From positions 55,203 through 119,202 of the forward strand of contig DASWDU010000049.1 in assembly GCA_036395115.1 (NCBI GenBank): DNA of 64,000 nucleotides. The letters run 5' to 3'. Under the pieces are notes generated by a model. That model was not told the DNA's origin. It ran no database searches and worked only from the letters and a program-made list of their open reading frames with translations. This document shows, piece by piece, positions 59,446-64,000 of the stretch. The position numbers were made by a program, and so were the translations under genes. Position 1 is the stretch's first letter; every line of letters begins with the position of its first letter. This DNA is from Thermoplasmata archaeon (GTDB lineage Archaea > Thermoplasmatota > Thermoplasmata > RBG-16-68-12).

Positions 59446-60375
59446 TCAATCTTGGAATACCTCGTAAGGGTACTTGACTCGTTGCAAGAACTCGAGGCGC
59501 TCCACCGCGTCCTTGTTGCGCGACTTCAGCCGATGGGCAAACTCGTATGCGCATCTCGTTGCCGCCCGGCTCAATCGGTCCACAATCGAGAGAAACCGCG
59601 GATGCACTGAGACTCGCAAGATGAATCGCCCGACTAGGCTGGGTTCGGGCCGGTCGTTCCCCGCGAAGAGTTTTTGGCTGAGTTGCGGGAAGTGTTGAAA
59701 AATCCACTCATTTTTCGTGAGCATTTTAGCGAAAAATTCGTCACCTACGAGAGGATTACAATGGAGAAGTTCGAAGGCAAGCCCCTGGTCCTGCCGCGCG
59801 AAAGGGGTTGCTTCCGAGTGACTCCAGATGACGTTTATGCAGATCAGCTTTCGGAATCCTCGGGACCGCCACCTCAAGAGGGCAGCCTTGAGGCCGATGG
59901 CAAGGGCGACTCCGTAGACAAGGTACTTCGTGCCGTCACGGGTGAAGAGGTCGAAGTCAACGTCATCCCCATTTGTGTAGCCTCCCGAAGCGGCAGATCC
60001 CGAGAGAGCGACGCAGTCCACGACCGGACAAGCCCGGATTAGGTCATGCGCGAATTCCTTCGCGACAGACAATGCTTCGCCATTTTGGAGGTGGTGACTC
60101 GCAACCCTCGACCTTGATTTGGCGACCAGTCGCTGATTTCCGTGCAAATAGACGAAGCCATCCATGATGGACATCGCGGTCGATTCTCGAGCCAATGTCA
60201 GAACCTGTGATGGATCAACAGAACCGCCCAGGAGTTCGGCCGCGAGCGTGTCGACGGAAGGTGCGTAACCCCACTGGTGCATCAGGGCGAGTGTGTCCAG
60301 TGCCCGTTTAGCAAAGTCGTTACTGCCGAGTGACGGAACGCTATCAGCCAGGCTCGACTGCAGATTGCTCCCCAC
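59446..60375 (-). CDS. Nucleotidyltransferase-fold protein with N-terminal helical domain
   Basis: 309 residues. An N-terminal helical or winged-helix-like region (FAKRALDTLALMHQWGYAPS) leads to the core GSAASGG followed by DDVDFDLFTRDG, the GS-x-DxD pattern of nucleotidyltransferases. The C-terminus has conserved-looking NPLVGDEFFAKMLTKNEWIF. Start ATG at 60375 is about 23 bases after a GTTTATACTA box (60391-60404). Substrate unknown: could modify tRNA, proteins or small molecules, or be an MNT-type antitoxin. Followed by a small protein gene. Confidence 0.72.
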   Translation of the reverse strand: MGSNLQSSLADSVPSLGSNDFAKRALDTLALMHQWGYAPSVDTLAAELLGGSVDPSQVLTLARESTAMSIMDGFVYLHGNQRLVAKSRSRVASHHLQNGEALSVAKEFAHDLIRACPVVDCVALSGSAASGGYTNGDDVDFDLFTRDGTKYLVYGVALAIGLKAALLRWRSRGFRKLICINVIWSHSEATPFARQDQGLAFELLHCNPLVGDEFFAKMLTKNEWIFQHFPQLSQKLFAGNDRPEPSLVGRFILRVSVHPRFLSIVDRLSRAATRCAYEFAHRLKSRNKDAVERLEFLQRVKYPYEVFQD

Positions 60376-60390
60376 TCGCCGTTACTACTC

Positions 60391-60404
60391 TGATAGTATA
60401 AACC
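60391..60404 (-). promoter_or_regulatory. Box A promoter of the nucleotidyltransferase gene
   Basis: Minus-strand GGTTTATACTATCA, one of the best TATA matches in the window, gives a leaderless start at 60375. Confidence 0.6.
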
Positions 60405-60453
60405 TTTCCCAACAAGTTGAATCCTTCCTGCGCTGCTTGGTCGGGCGAGTGGT

Positions 60454-61368
60454 CTACGAGGGGTTCAACAAATCGGACAGCAGAAGGAGACGCCGCACCC
60501 GCTCGTCGAGCGGGGGATAGCGGCTGAAAACGCCTCGCCCGGGTCCGAGGATGCTGAGGCCCCAGGACGGTTTCGGTGGGGGTCCTCGGGTCGCGATTTT
60601 CAGGAGGGCCGAGGCGAGGGACGCGGGCTTACCCGTCGACCGGCTGCCCATCTCGTCCGCGAGGTATTCGCGCTCCCGGTGGACGGCCGGGTCGAAGAAT
60701 TTGCTGAACGGGTCGAAGAACAGGATCTGCGACAGGACGCGGGAGAACACTTTGAACTCCGCGTCGTGGTGTTTCAGGTGCATCATCTCGTGAGCGACCA
60801 CTGTCTCGACTTCCTCGCGGTCGAGGAGCGAGACGAGCCCGCGGGACACGAGGATCGTCCGCTCGGGCCCCCCGACTGCCATCGCAAGCGCGCGGTCCGA
60901 TTCGACCATTCGGACTTGGGCGTGTGGAACGCCTTCGAATTCGCCGAGGACCTTCACAAAGTGCGAGAGCCAAGCCTGGTCCTCGCGGAGTTCGCGTGGA
61001 GAGAGCTTCCGGAGCACCGCGGCGTTTCCGTATTTCCAGACGATGGAGGAAACCACCGCCGAGGCGGCAATTCCTCCGACCACGGCCCCGAGCACGGCCC
61101 AAGGGACGCCATTTCGCGCATACGCCACCATCCGGGCCTGCGAGACGCAGAGGACGAGGCTCCCGGCCACGAACGCCCAGAAGAAAATCGACAGAGCGTA
61201 CAGTCCGGTCAGGAGGCTCACACGCAGCTTCGCATTGCGGCTGTTCGTGAGGAAGACGTACAGTAAGGTGCCCATCGAGGCGAGACAGACCGTGACCACG
61301 GACAGCGAGAGGGGTGAACGCCAGTATGCCTGGAGGGCCTCGCCGATGATCTCGAAGAAGCTAGCCAT
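60454..61368 (-). CDS. Membrane M48-type zinc metalloprotease
   Basis: 304 residues. Three or so membrane helices (SLSVVTVCLASMGTLLYVFL, LYALSIFFWAFVAGSLVLCV, VLGAVVGGIAASAVVSSIVW) precede the catalytic domain: VVAHEMMHLKHHD (HExxH) with third ligand Glu in REREYLADEMGSR, the M48/HtpX pattern rather than M56. The active site faces the cytoplasm or membrane interface. ATG at 61368 overlaps the BlaI-like stop (ATGGCTAG), so the two are coupled, as in BlaI-BlaR1-type signalling where the protease inactivates the repressor. Confidence 0.88.
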   Translation of the reverse strand: MASFFEIIGEALQAYWRSPLSLSVVTVCLASMGTLLYVFLTNSRNAKLRVSLLTGLYALSIFFWAFVAGSLVLCVSQARMVAYARNGVPWAVLGAVVGGIAASAVVSSIVWKYGNAAVLRKLSPRELREDQAWLSHFVKVLGEFEGVPHAQVRMVESDRALAMAVGGPERTILVSRGLVSLLDREEVETVVAHEMMHLKHHDAEFKVFSRVLSQILFFDPFSKFFDPAVHREREYLADEMGSRSTGKPASLASALLKIATRGPPPKPSWGLSILGPGRGVFSRYPPLDERVRRLLLLSDLLNPS

Positions 61369-61741
61369 CCCGCTTCTCCCTGGATTGCCGTTTCTCGACC
61401 TCCGTCCTCAGCGATCCGAGCTGATCCTTCGGAAGGGAGGATGGATTCTCGAGCAGGTAGGAGACGGCCGCCCCGCCGAAGGTGTTCAGCACGCGATCGA
61501 TCATCGCGGCCATCGCCTTTCGATAGGCCCGGCCCTCTTTCAACCGGTAGTAGATTTTCTTCTCGCTCTCCTTCCGAATCGCGATGAGGTCCTTGTCGAC
61601 GAGCCGGTAGAGAGTCGTCGTCACGCTCGTGTACGCGACATCGCGTGTCTTCCGCACTTCGTCGTAGATTACGCCCGACGTCGCCGGCCCTAGGTTCCGG
61701 ACAGCACGGAGCACTGCCAACTCGAGGTCGCCAAGCTCCAT
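61361..61741 (-). CDS. BlaI/MecI/CopY-family transcriptional repressor
   Basis: 126 residues. Winged helix-turn-helix: MELGDLELAVLRAVRNLGPA, then VAYTSVTTTLYRLVDKDLIA (recognition helix and wing), IYYRLKEGRAYRKAMAAMID and a C-terminal dimerisation helix (VSYLLENPSSLPKDQLGSLR). In bacteria such proteins repress beta-lactamase or copper genes and are cleaved on signal; the adjacent membrane protease suggests the same logic. ATG at 61741 lies just downstream of a dyad and box A. Confidence 0.88.
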   Translation of the reverse strand: MELGDLELAVLRAVRNLGPATSGVIYDEVRKTRDVAYTSVTTTLYRLVDKDLIAIRKESEKKIYYRLKEGRAYRKAMAAMIDRVLNTFGGAAVSYLLENPSSLPKDQLGSLRTEVEKRQSREKRDG

Positions 61742-61746
61742 ACGAA

Positions 61747-61762
61747 TACTAGAACGATAGTA
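61747..61762. promoter_or_regulatory. Candidate BlaI-type operator dyad
   Basis: TACTA-N6-TAGTA, a perfect 5-bp dyad, lies between the box A (CTTTAACTA, minus strand, 61766-61775) and the ATG at 61741, where a bound repressor would block transcription. Autoregulation by the BlaI-like protein is inferred. Confidence 0.4.
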
Positions 61763-61818
61763 ATCTAGTTAAAGCTTGCCCACGACGGCCAAGCCTCGAA
61801 GGCAGGCCCGCCGGAGGC

Positions 61819-62658
61819 TCACGCTAGCGCGCCGGCCTGCGTCGCCAGCTCCGTGAACCGCTTCGAGAGAATGTCGAGCCCCGCGACCAGGACGGCCTTC
61901 GAGGTGAGCGATCCGTCCGTCTCGAACTCCAGCACGATCCGCCTCGGGTCGTTGCCCACCTTGACCGAATCGACCTTGTACTGCTCGGCGAACTTCTTGC
62001 ACGTCGCGCAGTCCGACGCCAGCTCGACCGTCTCTTCCTCCCCGGTCGCGGTCGACTGCATGTGGCTCTCGCAGAACGGGACGTCCGGATCGAGGGGGTC
62101 GAGCGCCTTGCCGCCCGCCTTCAGGATCGGGTAGTACCGATAGCCGACGCCGTGGGTCGCCTGCCACTTCGCGTGGTCCTTGCCCGTTCCGAGGACGGCG
62201 GTCGCGTAGATGAGCATCGCCTGGCCGTCCCCGAGCTTGACGATCGGGATGGCCGCGTCCGTCGGCTTCAGCTTCGCGTCCCCGATCGGCTCGAGGTCCG
62301 CCGACGTCACGAGGCCGGGACCGCGCTTGTTGACGGAGTATATGATCGTGCAGTTCGGGCAGCCTTCGCCGTGGCACGTCGGACAGTCCTCCCGGCGGTT
62401 GTACAGGCCGAGGTCCGTCGGGATCGGGATCAGGCCGAGCCGATGCGAGATCATCTCGTCGAAGAGCGGGCTCACGCTCTCGTATTCCTTGCCGTCCTCC
62501 GCCCGGATCGGCCCGAGGTGGAACTCGACGTCCTCGATCGCCATCTTGGGAACGTCGGCCACGAGGACGCGCCGGATCGCGTTCGCGAACGTCGGCTCCG
62601 TCTCCTCGAGGAGGAGCCGCATCGCGTCCGGCGCCTGCGACAGCACGCGGATCTTCAT
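61819..62658 (-). CDS. rpoD: DNA-directed RNA polymerase subunit D (Rpo3)
   Basis: 279 residues, archaeal alpha-like subunit that nucleates polymerase assembly with subunit L. TEPTFANAIRRVLVADVP and FDEMISHRLGLIPIPTDL are diagnostic. A ferredoxin-like insert carries CPTCHGEGCPNC, consistent with the iron-sulfur cluster found in some archaeal subunit D proteins, and a further CATCKKF. Its ATG (62658) begins one base after the S11 stop codon. Last gene of the S13-S4-S11-Rpo3 operon. Confidence 0.96.
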   Translation of the reverse strand: MKIRVLSQAPDAMRLLLEETEPTFANAIRRVLVADVPKMAIEDVEFHLGPIRAEDGKEYESVSPLFDEMISHRLGLIPIPTDLGLYNRREDCPTCHGEGCPNCTIIYSVNKRGPGLVTSADLEPIGDAKLKPTDAAIPIVKLGDGQAMLIYATAVLGTGKDHAKWQATHGVGYRYYPILKAGGKALDPLDPDVPFCESHMQSTATGEEETVELASDCATCKKFAEQYKVDSVKVGNDPRRIVLEFETDGSLTSKAVLVAGLDILSKRFTELATQAGALA

Positions 62659-62659
62659 C

Positions 62660-63043
62660 TCACACCCTCCGACCGCGCCGTCCGCCCTTCGCCTTCGTGC
62701 CGTCGTGGGGCACCGGCGTCACTTCCTCGATCCGGCCGATCCGCAGGCCGGCGCGGGAGAGGGCGCGGATTGCGGCTTGCGCGCCCGGGCCCGGCGACTT
62801 CGACTTGTTTCCGCCCGGCGCGCGCACGCGCACGTGGATCGAGTCGATGCCTTTCTCCTTCGCGGCGTCGGCCACGCGCTCGGCCGCCTTCATCGCGGCG
62901 TACGGCGACGCCTCGTCCTTCGCCGCCTTGACCACCATGCCGCCTGTTGCCTTCGTGATCGTCTCCGATCCCGTGATGTCCGTGAGGGTGATGATGATGT
63001 TGTTGTACGACGCGAAGATGTGGGCGACACCCCAACGCGGCAC
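62660..63043 (-). CDS. rps11: Ribosomal protein S11 (uS11)
   Basis: 127 residues, small-subunit platform protein. [60 protein letters not shown] and the C-terminal [18 protein letters not shown] are typical. GTG at 63043 starts 2 bases after the S4 stop codon, so translation is coupled. Confidence 0.96.
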   Translation of the reverse strand: MPRWGVAHIFASYNNIIITLTDITGSETITKATGGMVVKAAKDEASPYAAMKAAERVADAAKEKGIDSIHVRVRAPGGNKSKSPGPGAQAAIRALSRAGLRIGRIEEVTPVPHDGTKAKGGRRGRRV

Positions 63044-63045
63044 GC

Positions 63046-63666
63046 TCAAGCCTCCTTCGCCGGATCCGATCCGGGCGGCCCGGGCTCGGCGGGCTCCTCG
63101 CCTTCCTCCGCCCCTTCCGCCACGGCGGGAGCGGAGATCTGGCCCGTCTGCCGCACGGGGTGGAGGTCGCTCGAGATCGGGGAGCGCTCGTCGTACGTGA
63201 TCCCGCTCTCGTCCGTGCGGCTCACGAGGACGCCGGGGATCGTCACTCGCCTGCCGCCGATGGAGACGTGGCCGTGCACGATGAACTGCCGCGCCTGGCG
63301 CGGGGTGAAGGCGAGCCCCTTGAGGAACGTCAGCGTCTGCAGCCGACGCGACAGGATGGCCTCGACGTCGAGCGCCAGGACGTCGTCGAGGCTCGTGCCC
63401 TCGAGCGGCAACAGCCCGAGCCGGCCGAGACGACGGAGGAGCTGCTCCCTCTCCTTCTCCGCCTGCTTGTCCTTCTGCCGGACGCGCGCCTGCAGTTCCC
63501 TTGCTCGCTGACGGAATCGCCGCAGAACGTACTGGGATCGCCAGAGTTCCTTCTTGTTCTTCAGCCCATATTTCTTCAGGAGCTCGTTCTCCGCCTTGAT
63601 GCGCTCGGCCTCCCACGGATGAGAAGGTCGCTCGTACTTCGCACGCGAGAACTTCGGGTCGCCCAA
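63046..63666 (-). CDS. rps4: Ribosomal protein S4 (uS4)
   Basis: 206 residues; binds 16S rRNA early in assembly. [20 protein letters not shown] and [20 protein letters not shown] form the S4 domain. An acidic Pro/Gly-rich tail ([19 protein letters not shown]) extends beyond the conserved end. It starts 4 bases after the S13 stop codon. Confidence 0.96.
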   Translation of the reverse strand: MGDPKFSRAKYERPSHPWEAERIKAENELLKKYGLKNKKELWRSQYVLRRFRQRARELQARVRQKDKQAEKEREQLLRRLGRLGLLPLEGTSLDDVLALDVEAILSRRLQTLTFLKGLAFTPRQARQFIVHGHVSIGGRRVTIPGVLVSRTDESGITYDERSPISSDLHPVRQTGQISAPAVAEGAEEGEEPAEPGPPGSDPAKEA

Positions 63667-63670
63667 CGAC

Positions 63671-64000
63671 TCACACCTTGGCCGGTTCCTTCGTCTCTGC
63701 CTTCTTTTCTTCTTTCTTCTCTTCCTTCTTCCCGCCTTCCTCGGCTTTCTTCGCCTTGGCGGCTTCGAGGGCGGCCTTCTTCGTCACGCCGACCGTCAGG
63801 CCCGTGCGGCCGTTCGATCGGGTGCGCTGTCCGCGGACCTTCTGCCCGGTCTCGTGGCCGACGCCCCGATACGATCGGATCATCTTCATGCGGTTGATGT
63901 CGTCCCGGCGATGGATCTCGACGTCCGCGCCGAACGCGTGCAGGTCGAGGCCAGACTCCCAGTCCTTCGGCCGGTTCACCATCCAGTGCGGGAACGCTTC
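63671..64000 (-). CDS. rps13: Ribosomal protein S13 (uS13), 5' end outside window
   Basis: 109 C-terminal residues are visible; reading continues past base 64000 with EAFPHW before [50 protein letters not shown] are the conserved segments contacting 16S rRNA head and tRNA. A Lys/Glu/Ala-rich tail ([20 protein letters not shown]) is unusually long and probably disordered. First visible gene of the operon. Confidence 0.95.
   Translation of the reverse strand, partial: EAFPHWMVNRPKDWESGLDLHAFGADVEIHRRDDINRMKMIRSYRGVGHETGQKVRGQRTRSNGRTGLTVGVTKKAALEAAKAKKAEEGGKKEEKKEEKKAETKEPAKV

Overview
The window is a GC-rich archaeal chromosome segment, most likely from an uncultured Thermoplasmatota-type euryarchaeon. 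The phylum is inferred; archaea is well supported. The evidence is the archaeal gene order S13-S4-S11-RNA polymerase subunit D at the right end, an archaeal-length PheT, tRNA genes without encoded CCA, TATA-like box A elements about 25-30 bases before many start codons (leaderless genes), and many large secreted proteins with beta-propeller or Ig-like domains and one C-terminal membrane anchor. No rRNA, CRISPR array or insertion sequence was seen.

Layout. 1-6.9 kb: partial nitroreductase, FG-GAP/fibronectin surface protein, tRNA-Ile, PAS histidine kinase with a stand-alone receiver, membrane-anchored hypothetical. 7-15.4 kb: amino-acid block with thrC, a ubiquitin-fold MoaD/ThiS-like gene, thrB, then ilvB-ilvN-ilvC-ilvD and convergent proC. 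15.5-17.7 kb: small Ala/Gly-rich protein, pheT, tRNA-Ser(UGA). 17.66-19.77 kb: about 2.1 kb bounded by a perfect 23-bp direct repeat that includes the tRNA-Ser 3' end, read as a small or decayed integrated element. It holds a frameshifted DUF998 gene and a secreted protein. 19.8-27.9 kb: YcaQ-like glycosylase, secreted nuclease, Ig-like surface protein, aldehyde dehydrogenase, tRNA-Leu(GAG), NTF2-like protein, Nudix hydrolase, two zinc-ribbon proteins and YgfZ. 28.2-35.5 kb: one giant cell-surface subtilase with two near-duplicate PQQ-type propellers. 35.6-36.3 kb: class II amidotransferase.

36.6-60.4 kb is a surface-glycan island: six glycosyltransferases with soluble catalytic domains (five GT2, one GT4), four polytopic GT-C-like proteins, a flippase fused to a methyltransferase, two separate methyltransferases, a perosamine-synthase-like aminotransferase and a sugar-nucleotide epimerase. 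No oligosaccharyltransferase is present. The island is split near 49.4-50.3 kb by a gene-poor stretch with a candidate structured RNA that has its own promoter and a UUCG-capped 3' hairpin. The right part (about 50-60 kb) looks less GC-rich and contains a nucleotidyltransferase-fold protein paired with a small unknown protein.

60.4-64 kb: a BlaI-type repressor overlapping a membrane M48 metalloprotease, with a dyad between promoter and start, then the ribosomal/RNA polymerase operon (Rpo3, S11, S4, partial S13).

Strongest leads: the thrC/ubiquitin-like/thrB cluster as a possible protein-thiocarboxylate sulfur-transfer route, the tRNA-Ser element, the flippase-methyltransferase fusion, the candidate RNA at 49.84-49.97 kb, the giant subtilase and the BlaI/M48 operator.
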